Shown: piece after piece, positions 24,269 through 36,333 of the stretch | Numbering within the stretch: the stretch's first letter is position 1 | Layout: each line of letters opens with the position of its first letter | DNA from: Vigna angularis | Taxonomy: Eukaryota; Streptophyta; Magnoliopsida; Fabales; Fabaceae | Direction: 5' to 3' | DNA length: 64,000 nucleotides | Assembly: GCF_016808095.1 (NCBI RefSeq) | Contig: NC_068974.1 | Coordinates: 4,650,001-4,714,000 of the forward strand | Made by a program: the position numbers and the translations under genes | Notes under the pieces: generated by a model | Database searches by the model: none | The model's input: only the letters and a program-made list of their open reading frames with translations | Told to the model about the DNA's origin: nothing

Positions 24269-24391
24269 CAAGAAAAAAGGAAGAGGTGTAGGATATTTTA
24301 AAGTATAAAGGATAGTTTTGGAATTTAAAAAAAGTGGGGTGGTGTAGGAAGCAATGTGTGGTGGTGTAGGGAGTAACCCCCTAACAATGAG

Positions 24392-25270
24392 GGTGCAAAG
24401 AAACGAGAACACCCCAGCCCAATAACAATAATAAAAAAACACGAAAATGGAAATGAGAGCTGCACGATGAAATAAAAACGGCCCGAAAGTAGATAAAGAA
24501 ACAAAGCCGAAAATGGAAATTTGTAGAGTGTAAGTTGGGTGTGCAAATAGCTAAGGTCCAAAATAAAAATTGAGGTGCTTGACTACAACTATTACTTCCT
24601 GCACCCCATGAATTTCTAACTATACTGCATAGTTTTTTTAAATTTAACTTTTACCCTTGTTTATTTTATTTAAAGTTGCCTTCTTCGTAGAGACACAAGC
24701 TTTGTCTCTTTCATGGCGAGTTTCTTCGGCAGCTTTAGTGGTGGTGCTAACGAGGTCTTGGATTGGTGATTTGCGAAATCAGGCAGCAGTGATAGGCATA
24801 TTATTGAGGTATGAGTTATGCTTTTCATGATATACAATGACAGAAATGATGAAGGCAAAATGCTGGTGTAATTGAGTAAGCACATAGTAACCATCTTTTT
24901 ATTCAAGAAGCACAAAATAGCTCTTGAACATCAAAAGCATAATCAAATTCGAAATTAAATTGAAGTTAAAATTTGATTTGACCATTAATACCATTTTTGT
25001 GCACGGTTACATTCATAATATATTTTCGTAATCATTTCGTGCGTTTTAATTGTGAATTTGTATTGTTTTTATGTTTGATAAACCTTCACAAACTTCCAAG
25101 ATTCATTTCAAACATATTATAAGTCGGAATTTGTGAATATCACATGGTAGTATGAAATAACATGCAAATTCTACAAAGGATGAGTTTAAATAGAGTTTGA
25201 AAAACTTTTCACCATTAGTGCTACGCATGGCTTGTAAAGATTACATGGTCTTAGATAATATTGAATATTT
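24392..25270. other. intergenic DNA with a short exon-like patch
   Basis: Mostly AT-rich. At 24713-24760 an ATG opens MASFFGSFSGGANEVLDW then stops, in DNA richer in GC than its flanks. It could be a gene scrap, but no family is recognised and I do not call a gene. Confidence 0.4.
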
Positions 25271-25700
25271 AAGGATTTTTTAAAACGTTTTGAAACACAA
25301 CAAAAGAGAACAAACATAAAAACCCATTTTTTTTAAGCACTCTTAAAGAGTTCCATTAACTTTAAAAAGTTACGAGTTTCACTACTCATGGTTTTACAAC
25401 GAGTATCACCACTCCTGGTTTTACAAAGAGTATCACCACTCTTGATTTTTCACTAGTCCAATCAGCTAAAATTATTTAACTTCCCGTGAGTTAATTAATT
25501 AAGCATTTTAAATCATTTCTAATTATCTAAAAACAACAAAGTATTTTAAAAAATAAGTACCGATCGAAAAACTCTCTTAGAGAAGATTTAGATCAATACA
25601 AACTATATTTGGAAAACTTGTTACAAAGAATTTTCTTTTTTAAAGAGCTAGACAACACAACAACAAGAGAATTTTGGCAGCGTGATAATATATGCAGTTA
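25270..25700. repeat. LTR-like dispersed repeat, copy 2
   Basis: Contains GCACTCTTAAAGAGTTCC and then a tandem ACGAGTATCACCACTC / AAGAGTATCACCACTC with GGTTTTACAA spacers (25395-25445) and CACTAGTCCAATC. These are related to copies at 22690-22950 and 27480-27660. Confidence 0.45.
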
Positions 25701-27340
25701 TTGTTCTTCTCTTCATGCAATCTTCTTTATATAGACAACTTCAAGAAAGATCCACTATTCGGAAGCATTGACTTTGATGTAGGTGTGTAACCTTTTGTAC
25801 GAGGTCAAATGTTATGTTGCTTTTGCAGAGACAACTATGCTACTTGTACGATTTGGGCAAACGCATTGATGAAACATTCCCGTAATATCTTTGTATCTCT
25901 TAACATTTTTCTAAATCAATCCAAAACTTTTGAATAAAACATTTGTCCTTTATGGATCTATACAACTTTTGAATAAAGCATTTATCCTTTATGGATCTAC
26001 ACAGATAAAAAAAACAACACATCAAACAAAAAGTATTATTCGTTTATGTTAGTCTATTATCAAATCAATTAGAATAGTCTATATTGCTTGCGTTTAGGAT
26101 ATTATCTAGAGATAAATATTGTTTAGTGTGTTATCCTAGACGGTCATTTTGATAGATACTATTTCAATACACGCTTTTATTAAACTTTAAAATAAAAACG
26201 TTTCTATATGATCTTGTCTTAATATAGTTAATTATGTAAACTAGGGTTTTAAAGTTGAGAATTTTCATTTTCTGATCTTTTGCTGAATTTTCAGTTTCAT
26301 TGCATTATCATAATTGTGCTATAGTGTTCTAATCCTTGTTTCCATGAAATCAACTTCATAAGCAAAATTCACCTCTACACTTACCTTCATTCACGCACAT
26401 GTGTACATTTTCAGCATTTTTGTATTTTACTTCAAATCTAGTGTTTTACATAACTTCCACTAAATTTAAGATTTTGGTTGCATTTAGGATTATAAATAGT
26501 TTTCTAGCTCATCATTATATAATTCCACTTAAACTCTTAAAAACATTTTATCAAACGCTTGCATTGAATTAGGTTTTCAGCGAGGACTTTTATCAAACAG
26601 AATTAGCTTTTCTACATCATTTTAGGTATTTTCAAGGTTAGATTAGCTTAGATATAGTTAGTACTTGCATTTCATATATTCATTTAATCATTCTACACAT
26701 TGTTCATTCATTTATAAGCCAAGTTAGGAAGTTAGAGTTTATCTTTTATTTTAGCATTAGCGTATATTCATATTTATGTTGCATTCATTTTTTGCATTTT
26801 TTTAAGCATATCATTTAGTGTGCATATATATACAGTAAATCAGTTAGTTAGATTAGAATTATATGCTTTTCCATTCACATTACATCACATACACTCTAAC
26901 TACTTGATTGTTTGTTATATTCTTGAATTGATTCTTAGTTGACTCTATATTACACTAGATAAGGAAAACATTATTTGTATAGACGACTAAAGAAATTATT
27001 AAAATTGACATTGTTGTCGGATATATAATACATTTAAATAGTAGTATGTTGTTATTTATATAAAAAACTCTAATTTAAATATGTTTATTCATTGAAAATT
27101 TCAATAGTAGATATTCAAATAATTATTTTATATCCGTGCATTGATTTTATATCAATGTAATACAATGGTTAAAAATATTTTATTTAAAGGAATGTGGCTG
27201 AAAACATTAATTTTAGATATTTAAATACTATGATAATCATTTTCGTGTGAACTGTATCAAATATCTAGAATAATAACATGATATTATAAGTTATTTTAAA
27301 GTATGATTATGAAATATAGAAAAACACGGAGTTTGAATAG
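25700..27340. other. AT-rich DNA, no gene seen
   Basis: T-rich with frequent TTAGTT / ATTCATT words, like retroelement leader DNA. No frame, terminal repeat or RNA gene supported. Confidence 0.4.
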
Positions 27341-27920
27341 TGTGTTTCAATTTATTTTTAAAAAACAATTTAATAACTATTGTAAGGATTAGTTAAACTA
27401 CACTAATGGTTAAAGGTTGGTGTTTTTAAGCAAGTGTTTAGCAAAATGTTTTAAACAGGAAAAATAATAACGCAAGTATTTTTATATTGGTTTATTCCAC
27501 TAATTTTATACAAGATTACAAACGAGTATAAAACACTCTTGGTATACATCGAGTATTACTAACCACTCTTGGTTTCCCTAGTCAACGTGACTAGTCCAAG
27601 TTTAATCACTATTGGAATCAACACTAGAAAACTATCTAGAACGTTTAACTCAACTGAGGTAAACATCACAAATGTTTTAATTCTCTTCAGAATATACAAA
27701 CACAATCAATGTTTTATTACAAGTACAAATTTGAGTAACTATTAGAGAGAGGATGAATATAATACAATGAAATCTGGTAACTTGAAAGATTTTCTTTTGT
27801 TTTTAGAACAAACTTAGATGATGTAAGTTTTTTGAGAGAATGACATCGTAATGATACAAATGATAGAAAAAAGTTCTTGTATTCTCTTGTGTGAGTCTAC
27901 CTTACATAACTTTCTTCAAG
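27340..27920. repeat. LTR-like dispersed repeat, copy 3
   Basis: ACTCTTGGTTTCCCTAGTCA plus ACGTGACTAGTCCAAGTTTA near 27570 match 22865-22915 in order and spacing. TATTGGTTTATTCCACT upstream parallels TACTGGTTCACTTAACC. Confidence 0.5.
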
Positions 27921-29980
27921 AGATGACCGTTACTTAGAGAAAGTTGACCTTCTTGAGAGTAAGTGATTTCTCATACATAGATTTGTAGTTTTTAACGTCT
28001 TGGGAAGAGCAACATTGCTTTGGCAGTGAAAGCTTGTGCGGCTTTGGTAGGACATAAAGCCATAGGGAAACATTATAGGAATGTCTTCATATTTCACAAT
28101 GACTTTTTGATCCATGTGTAGTGCTTTTGAGTAAAGCTTAGTATTGTCAATATCTGTACGGATAAAGATAGAAAAAGCATAGTAAACAAAGTATAGTATA
28201 TTCATGCATTTAATGTTCTTTACGTTAAGAGAGTTGAAACATGATTCGTAATATAAGCTTTTAGGGTGAGTTTGAGCTTTTTCAAAGTATTAACAATTGA
28301 TAAGATATATAACATTTTACTACTTCTTTCTCTAGACGTGCTTTTGCCAATTGTTCAACCTTTTATAATTGACATGTCATGGTTTGTCTTGCAAATGTTT
28401 AATTATAGTGTTATAATATACCTTTTACTTAGACATTATACTTTCATTAAACAATATTTCGCTAAATATTATATGTTAAATTTCAAAACTTAAGTTACAA
28501 GACAATATAGCATTTTAGACAATTTCTATTTATAAAAAGCTAAATATAACATTTTAATAGAAGGAAATCTATAAAACACTAAATTTAACATTTTAATAGA
28601 AGGAATGGCTAGAATTTTTAGTATATCTACCTATTCTTCTATTTTGTACTAATCAAACTCAAATAAGGTTCACAGATTGTGCATTTTATAAGCATAAGTA
28701 TGCTTAAACACAAACATTCTAGTCATGTATCATCTATATTTGATAAGTTTAATAAATATTCAATGTACATAAGTGTATATGCTAAAAAAGTGTGTTTAAT
28801 TTTAAGTGGAATTACTAATGGACACTGAAATCCCAACTTAAAATTAGATTTTAAAAGAGAGTTATTTTTGAAAGAGAAATACAGAGTGACTTTTTAAAAA
28901 CGGAAAAATGTTACAATTTTATTAAAGAGTATCATATCATTAAATTTATTAAAATAGAAATAATTATGAAAGTTAAAATTTAACCCTCATCTTCCTTTTA
29001 AAGCAAATTCCCAAATACACCTTAGCCACGCCAAGATAAAAACCCAACGCACCCAGTACAGTAGTTAAAGAAATTTTCCAAAACCCACTTCTAATAAGAA
29101 GTCAGAAAAAAATGAATTTCTACATAAACTAAAGTTATCTTTTTATTAGTCTTGTTTTTTTTTTCAAAATCTGGTTGCTAATTTATATATAAACCACTTT
29201 CAATTTGAATTAATTTTAATTAGAAAGTTAATTTTTATTTTACTTACCCAAAAAATATTTATACAGAAAATCTCTTCTAATAAAACCCTTCCAATTAATC
29301 ATTAATGATTGTGATGTTGAGACATCATTGGTATATTCTTGTGTTCCTGAATAATAATTGAGTGGTATATATATAGGTTGATGCACTTGATCGTAATAAT
29401 AAATTTTATAGATAACACAAATTAAGAGAGGTTTATGAGTGAATAGGACTCATCCGAATTCCATTGGTATTGTCACATTGTGCAATTAATTTTGTAGAAA
29501 ATTATAGCCAGAGAGCAAATCATGTGGGTAGGTAGCTTTCAATTTTTAGTTACGACTTTTCCTTCGGGTGTAAGATAGAAACATATGACTATCATTTTGG
29601 TTCATGTTGCTTGTCATCAAATTTCATCAGCACCTATATTTAGATTTCCTGCTTAACTCCTTTTTAATTCAAAATAAAAGATCTTCAAAATCCACACTAG
29701 AACTGGAAAAAAAATCGAGAAAATTTCTAACACTGGAGTGAAAAACAAATTCAAGAAAATTTCATGCATCATTCAGCACATGTCTTAATTAGTTATTGAA
29801 TTAAGCAAACCATTACTATTTGATTTTTAATAAATAATAAACTTGGATGAATGATACTTTTTTTATAAACTCCATTATTAATTTTGACATTTCAAAATTA
29901 AGAAAAATAACAAGATACAAAATAATGGTTATTTATGTTACCAATAAGATGGATTGAAGCCTTGAAAGATTTTGATGATG
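27920..29980. other. AT-rich DNA, no gene seen
   Basis: Short frames near 27930-28205 and 28266-28493 show no family motif and no coding-like composition. Nothing else supported. Confidence 0.45.
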
Positions 29981-30103
29981 ATGCAAAACAGGATTGGAAG
30001 AATTTATGTTAAAGCTTTTTGTTGTAGATTTTATTGTAGTAGATTTTCATTTATAACTCAAAAAAGTCTTGTATCCACTTTTTAGTATAGATAACTTATG
30101 GCA

Positions 30104-30328
30104 ATAATTAATTATCATTAAGGATAATCGATTATCATAAAAAAACTAAGAAAACACTTTAATTCGACAATATTCGATTATCACTCTGGATAATCGATTA
30201 ACACCGAAAGCATGAAATACTAAGGTTCGCAGATAATCGATTATTACTTAGGATGATCGATTATCCCCGAAATAAAACTCTTTTTAACGGCCTCAAATAA
30301 TCGATTATTACATGGAATAATCGATTAT
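30104..30328. repeat. array of paired ATAATCGATTAT palindromes
   Basis: Eight matches or near matches to the 12-bp palindrome start at 30104, 30124, 30170, 30190, 30233, 30253, 30297 and 30317. Each of the four pairs is spaced exactly 20 bp start to start, and pairs recur every 63-66 bp. The spacers inside pairs are unrelated in sequence. Six of the eight sites keep the ATCGAT or TCGATTA core. The surroundings are different from the second array at 46248. Confidence 0.9.
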
Positions 30329-30660
30329 CATTGGCAGTTGGAAGCTATTTGTTCAAATTCTGACCTAGCTCGAATCTGAGGGTTATGTAAACTATGTTTC
30401 ATAGTTCACAAAATGTTACTTAAACTTTTGCAGAGCATAGAGAACTGTCTGAAATACTCTGAGTGTTTAAGCTAGCTTGTGGGTTCGGTGCTTGAAGAAG
30501 GAAAAGCTATTCACGGATGCACTGACTCTTTCTTTTCCAGCTCTCTACTATTGCAACAACAACTCTCCATTCAGGGTTAACAACTGGTGGTTGCTTGGAA
30601 CTAGAATTGGGTGTGTAGGATTGTCACTAATATAACACATCCCTCCTTGCACAATTAAGA

Positions 30661-31870
30661 CTACATCTTTGCTATTAGTGTATAATTTGTAACATCAAAA
30701 TATAAGTCAATATGCACATATGAATCATTAAACATTGCAAAATTGTCAAAAGAGAAATCAGAATCATCTAGGAAATCATCAAGTAATTCACTAATGAAAA
30801 ATGCATTCACATTAGAACAACTACTATCATGTTTTTCAATCTGATCTATAACAAAAGTTTCATTCAAAATTTCATAATAACCAGGTATAACAACCAAAAT
30901 ATCAAGCAAAGGTTTCTCAAGTTCGGCATGCAAAAGATCATCACCACTAATTTCCCCCTCAGCCAAACCATTAGGAAGTTCAAGTTTAAAATCAACCTAT
31001 ATTGGCTCCTTAAAAATAACCTCACCAACCTCCACCAAATCAACAACTACATTATCAAATCTATCATAGAAATTGAGATTAGTGCAAGAACTGTGAACAA
31101 CCACATGCATGTCAATGTGTTTTCAAAAAATGATGAATCCAAAATGTAAGTGTATGCAGGCATAACAATAATAGATTCCAAAGCAGGCTTAATGGGTTCA
31201 ATTTTTAAAAATTTAAAAGCATTAATAATTACTTTAACCTCAGAAAACTGAATTGGAAGGCTATGTTCAAAATAAACCTACTCATGTTCTTCATTTCCTA
31301 CGTCAACATGATCATTTTCAGCCAGCTTGCACAACAACTTCCTTGCCTCTGTTAGGGTCTTGTCCAGAAGAGAGCCTCTAGCTACTACATCAACAAACAT
31401 CCTCTCCTTGTAAAGCAAGCCCGCATAAAAGTAGACAAGGAGCAATGGTTCCAAAATCTTATGATTTGGATAGGTTGTGCAAAGCTTGTTGAACCTTTCT
31501 CAGTACTCAACCAAGCTTTCCTCTTGAAACTGCACAATGGTAGTAATCTCCCTTCTAATACTAATTTCTTTTGCTGCTAGGAAGAACTTGTTGAGGATCT
31601 TTGTTGCATCTTTTGCCAGCTATCAAAGGGTTGTTGTTGGGTAGGTCATCCATTCTCTAACTACACCTTGTATGGAGAGTGGGAAAGCTCTTATCAGCAC
31701 TTATTCCTCTGAAACCCCAACAGATTTCATGGAGGAGCACATCCAGCTAAACTCCTTGATGTGCTTCTATGGGTCTTCATGTGCCAACCCATGGAACTTG
31801 GGCATCCTTTTGATCAGCTTGTATATCTAGTCTTGAGAATTGGTCATCTCCTCAATTCGTGTGCAGATCG
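30661..31870 (-). pseudogene. Ty3/gypsy gag remnant
   Basis: The minus strand from about 31840 gives the typical plant Ty3/gypsy gag order: KFHGLAHEDPYRHIKEFSWM, then LSIQGVVREWMTY, KILNKFFLAAKEISIRREIT, QFQEESLVEY followed by a stop where Trp is expected (TGG to TGA), then RFNKLCTTYPNHKILEPLLL, YFYAGL and EARKLL. Further stops and a frameshift follow, then an acidic open frame (30966-30661; GEISGDDLLHAELEKPLLDI) that may be the region behind gag. The element lies in the same orientation as the LTR-like block at 32040-32663. It is dead. Confidence 0.8.
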
Positions 31871-32039
31871 TGTTCTCAACCTGGACTATACTTCAAGAAA
31901 AGAATTATACCAAACCTAGAAGAACAACATGGAGAAGAACCACTATTTACAAATTTTAAAATTTTCAGAAACAAAAGCTAGAGGCAAAGAATGCAGAAAG
32001 AGAAAAAGACAAACACATACAAGACTAACTCTGCAATCT

Positions 32040-32663
32040 CCTCCAATTATCTTTTAAATAATATAATACTTTTAAGATATATTTGATTATTGTGGATATT
32101 TAAAAATATTTGAGAAGATGTTTGCTAGATTATAAAAAAGATTTGGAAATTTATTGATATAATTAGATAAGGTAATTATTTAACAATCTCAAATAAAATA
32201 TCTTAAGATATATTTTTCCCAAATTATCTTTAATCATAAACATTTATCAATTATCAAAGCCCTTTTAGTAAAAAAGTAGAGAAAATTGCAAGATTCAATT
32301 TTTGTTGCTAGTTCCATCTTCTTGGCTTAGCCAAATCTCTTCACCTTTTCATGATATGCTTGGATTGACTTCTTCTGGCCTTGATTATTTACTATTCTTG
32401 GATTTATCTTTAAGGTGTCATGAAACTTTAACCAATTTATTTCTACACCTCAATGAGCTCAACTTAGCTACAATTGCACTAACACACATCAAAATATCCA
32501 AAGAACATTTGTGCAACTAAAAAGCCATTTTTAACATGTTTTTGTATCTCATGCTAAATAAATCCAATTATAACAATTCTAATTAAAATATTTAATCAAA
32601 GTACAAAAATCACTTAATAATCCAATATTAAAGGCCAAATGAGGGCATAAATATGCACTCGTC
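32040..32663 (-). repeat. LTR U3-like block
   Basis: On the minus strand it starts TGACGAGTGCATATTTATGC at 32663 and runs to about 32040. The same sequence occurs on the plus strand from 40172 and, more diverged, on the minus strand at 42060-42730 and 43900-44020. The TG start and its place upstream of a gag remnant fit the 5' LTR of the minus-strand gypsy element. Confidence 0.6.
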
Positions 32664-33974
32664 AAGAAGGCACTTTAATGCCAAAGTCAATAAATATTTG
32701 GTTGTTCTAGAAATTAATGCATATTGAATGTCATCACGTACATCTTTACCACAAACATGTATTTATTGATTTCAGAATGAGCTTTGTATTAATAATTGCC
32801 TAATTACGGTCTAATTGATAATAATAATAATAATTTGTTATAAGTTAATCAGTAAGTTAATATGTATTAGATGAAATTATTCTATAGGGTGACCATTCGG
32901 TTTGTGAGTCATAATCGTTTGGTTTCAAGATGACCACTATGGTTGTTCTCATGGCATGCCTAGTTGTCTGAACCGTCTTGTCTAATGTTGACGATCGTGC
33001 AATACAAAAGATAATATAAAAGATAATATAAGTAAAATATTATAAACAAATTTCTTTCTTTAAATATTTAAATTACTTAATAGTAGGAACTTAAAACTTA
33101 TAGTTATTTTATGCATGGTATATTTGTCTTAAAATATAGGTTTAATAGCCTATTTTGTCCTAGTTTTGTTGAATAATGTCAATTCAGTCCCTCGTTTTAA
33201 AAGTGTTTAAAATTGGTCCTCACTTATTAAATTTTGCGTCAAAATCGTCTCTTCCGTTAAATAGAAACAAACGGAGTTAAGGGATTGATTATGTGGCAGA
33301 ATGCAATGGTAATGTGTTATTTTTATATTGTATGCATGGTGACATGTTAGAAGTTAAGCTGGATATTAAAGATTGGGTATTTGAAATTGGGGAAAAACCG
33401 ATTTAGCGCATTTTCATTTTTGTTGATCACACACGTCTCCCCCCCACCTACACAAATTCCAACACCCGTTCATCACTCCACGCACACTGCACAATTCCAC
33501 ACACAAAAATCCCTTCTCCTCACTTCCTAAACCATCCACGCTCCCCAATAGCACACAAATACTTCATCACCTCCATTCACCCAAACCCCAAACCCACACA
33601 GCACCTCCACAGCCAACAATCAAAGACAATTTTTTTCTAGGTTTGGATTTAGAAGGGAAAGCTGCAGACTGCCCAATTCCACAGACAAAAATCTCTTCAC
33701 CTATCTTCTTGAACCATCCACGATCACCAATAGCACACACATTTCATGGAGAATCAGGGGAGGGAGGAAAAAGAAGCATAGGAATGGAGGAAGAGGAAAC
33801 AATGCTCACCTTAGCATGGATTCCTCTCCGTCGTCTTCTCTCTCCTCGCTCGCTTCGACCCCACGACATCATCCACTCTTCAATTGAGAAAGGCATCGAT
33901 TCCCATTCCCATCCCCACTTTGCCTCACATAAACCCAACCCTAACTTCTATCTTCTCCCTAGACACCCAAGGAG

Positions 33975-34281
33975 ATGTTGTGGCTCATGAGATTCTCGGG
34001 CTTTTTCTCCGCCACAATGCCCCTCATTCTCCTCTCCCCCTCCCTCCAATCCTTCCACCCAGCCGAAGCCATCTGCTCCTCCCACCTCGACGTCGTCCTT
34101 CGCCTCCCGCTCCAGACGTCGCCTCTCTCCTTTTGCCTTTCCGCCCCATTCCGCATTGCCGACAAATGCGCCTCCAATCGAACCTCCATTCCCGAGAATA
34201 CCTTGATTCTCGAGAGCTGCGCGGGGGAGGTGTTATATATCTAGATTCAAATCTAGTTATTATAGACGACATTGCGAAACA
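33975..34281 (+). pseudogene. captured GATL (galacturonosyltransferase-like) fragment
   Basis: From the ATG at 33975 the frame reads MLWLMRFSGFFSATMPLILL, then SPSLQSFHPAEAICSSHLD and a basic/Ser-rich stretch ending near KCASNRTS. This matches the membrane-anchored N-terminus of plant GATL glycosyltransferases (GT8 family). In another frame at 34222-34281 it reads GGGVIYLDSNLVIIDDIAKH, the conserved GT8 segment in which the metal-binding motif is Asp-Ser-Asp; here the last Asp is Asn. Several dozen codons that normally separate these blocks are missing, and the rest of the protein is absent. A non-functional capture inside the MULE; recognition is from memory of the family. Confidence 0.75.
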
Positions 34282-34464
34282 CGGGTGTGATGGTGATAAA
34301 TCTGGTGCGGTAGCGGAAACTCGGTTATATAGAAGGATAAAGAGGTGGATGGAGATCTAGAAGAGCGACCAGATCTACGAACTGGGTTCTCTGCTGCCAT
34401 TGAGCACAGGTGGAATCAACATCGTCCCCATCTTCCCCCACTAATCCCAGCCGCCCTCCACCCT

Positions 34465-35374
34465 CCACACTAGTACAAAAACAGCGTATAACGTCACGCG
34501 TTCAACGTCCAACCACTGAATAGCCAACGTTAAAAATGATCGGTGACATTTTTGTAAATAAATGTAATTATTAAACATCGTTTAGAATTGTAATTCAATG
34601 TAAAAGGATATAAAACGTTGAATGCCCCAGCGTTAGACGTTAAAAGGTTAGTGAATTGAATAAAAAATTGAGCGGGAGATTGAAAATTCATTCACTTTAT
34701 CTTAGCATGCAAGACCCTCTTCTCTTCTCAAACTTTTCTCGAACGAAGTTTGACGACCATCATATGTAATATTTCTTTCATTTGATACAAATGCATGTTA
34801 ATTAATTATTTTATGTATGATTTTCGTTTGTTTTGACCGATTATTTTCGTGCTTTTGTCCTTCATAGGCGCATTCTGCTTTCTCTATCACTAGTGACGAC
34901 ACTTTATTCCGACGAACCTACCTTTTGAAGATTAGTTTTCGTTTTCGTTTTGAAAAACTTATTTGTTGAACTTGTTTGTTGTTGTTTGGTTGAATTTGTT
35001 TGTTGTTGTTTGATTGAACTTGTTTGTTGTTGGTTATTGTTGTTTGTTCTTGATATTACACTACACGTTCATAGTTCTTGCGTTATAAAATACCAAAAAT
35101 TGAAATTTGTTGTTTTTCTGCTTTTCAGGTCTCCTAGAGTTGTAAAAAAGGATCACAACTAATTAAAAAAAACAAAAAAAATTGTTTAATGTTGTATATT
35201 GACAAAATTCGACGTTAAGTTAACGTCTTATATTAACAAAACTCGATGTTAATTTAACATCGAATTTTCTAAATTCGACGTCAATTTAACGTCTCCTGAT
35301 ATGACGTCGTTCGCGAATTCGCCGTTAAAAACCCAAAATATTCGACGATGTACGCGATTTTTGTACTAGTGCCA
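34465..35374. mobile_element. non-autonomous CACTA element nested in the Pack-MULE
   Basis: The element is 34468-35371 (904 bp), flanked by the 3-bp duplication CCA (34465-34467, 35372-35374). The ends are perfect inverted repeats CACTAGTACAAAAA and TTTTTGTACTAGTG. Subterminal repeats of the AACGTC / GACGTT type occur near both ends (TTCGACGTTAAGTTAACGTC around 35208). There is no transposase. It inserted after the MULE did. Confidence 0.92.
34967..35045 (+). repeat. 24-bp tandem repeat inside the CACTA
   Basis: TGAACTTGTTTGTTGTTGTT-type units start at 34967, 34991 and 35015 (24-bp period, about 3.3 copies). Because 24 is a multiple of 3, they create a repeated Leu/Val/Cys frame that is not a gene. 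Confidence 0.8.
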
Positions 35375-36333
35375 CCTCCTCCCACACCAGATAATAACGA
35401 TTCTTTCTTCTCTCGCACAAATGCAAAATGCCCTAAATCAATTTTTCCCCAATTAAAAAAACCTTATCTTTAATATCCAACTCAACATCTAACAACTTAA
35501 CACGTCACCACGCATACAATATAAAAATGACATGTTACCACTGCATTCTGCCGGATAATCAATCACTTAACTCCATTTGTTTCTATTTAACAGAAGAGAC
35601 AATTTTTATACAAAATTTAATAAGTGACTTCCAATTTCAATCACTTTTAAAACGAGGGACTGAATTGACATTATTCAACAAAACTGGAGACAAAATAGAC
35701 TATTAAGCCTAAAATATATATTTTTTCACAAAATTTCACATTTTTTTTTTAATTTAGATCTATCTTGCTTCCCGGATTCCTTCCTAATAAACTACTGTAG
35801 TACTATATGATGAATAAACTAGTTTATATAGATATTATTCATATTGGTCTCAATTTTAATAAGAATGTTTCATGTTGATGGAGGTTTGATAAAGGTGATG
35901 TTCAATATTTAGGTAGGAGGATATATGAGTATGTAAATAATTGCTTTCATATTTTAATATCTGTTCTTGTTATGTGATTTAATGTTGTTTTAAATTAAAA
36001 AATAATCATAATTTGTTAAGTAATCTAGAAAATTTACATTTCATGTTCTCTTTGGTGCTTGGTGCTTAGTTTATAATCTTTTTTCTCTTTTCTTTTGTTA
36101 TACAATTTTTTTAATCTTCTTTTAATTATTCGATTTATTCAAAATTCACAAAATTTAATGGTATCTGTTCCTTTTCTCAATCATAATTTTGATTACATAT
36201 TTTTTTATATAAGTTTTGTTCAAATTATGTATTGTAAAAATATAATCCTCAATTTTATTGAATCTAATCATTTCTAAAATACACATTAGATTATTTTTCT
36301 TTTTTTTATATTTTTATTTATGACTTATTTTTT

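Larger units (their letters stand above)
23364..24391. mobile_element. MULE-like element with perfect 9-bp TSD
   Basis: The element is 23373-24382 (1010 bp) between perfect 9-bp copies AACAATGAG (23364-23372 and 24383-24391). The imperfect terminal inverted repeats are about 48 bp: the left holds TTGCTCCCTCCACCACC...GCTTCCTACACCACCCC, and the right end in reverse reads TTACTCCCTACACCACC...GCTTCCTACACCACCCC. There is no transposase. The interior is an AT-rich tandem array punctuated by ACGGATGT palindromes (separate entry). A 9-bp TSD fits Mutator-like MITEs. Confidence 0.85.
33130..35718. mobile_element. Pack-MULE carrying GATL fragments, with nested CACTA
   Basis: The element is 33139-35709 (2571 bp with the nested insertion, about 1.66 kb without), between perfect 9-bp copies TAAAATATA (33130-33138, 35710-35718). 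Terminal inverted repeats of about 290 bp start GGTTTAATAGCCTATTTTGT on the left and GGCTTAATAGTCTATTTTGT in reverse on the right. The other arm of the inverted duplication (near 39719-39727) has the same flanks without the element, so the empty site is present in this window. No transposase. The interior is GC-rich and holds GATL-derived sequence and a direct repeat of about 76 bp (33490-33560, 33670-33745). Confidence 0.92.

Noticed and set aside
24670..24915. 81-codon minus-strand gene
   Set aside because: No family motif, no promoter, AT-rich composition; an exon-like patch on the other strand is too short to call.
30104..30328. CRISPR-like array
   Set aside because: This is plant nuclear DNA; the repeated units are 12-bp palindromes with short unequal spacers and no cas genes.
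33643..34360. Working glycosyltransferase gene
   Set aside because: Only short GATL blocks in two frames, a lost Asp in the DxD motif and MULE terminal repeats around it; a captured fragment.
34950..35162. Small Cys-rich membrane peptide gene
   Set aside because: The Leu-Val-Cys pattern comes from a 24-bp tandem repeat inside a CACTA element.
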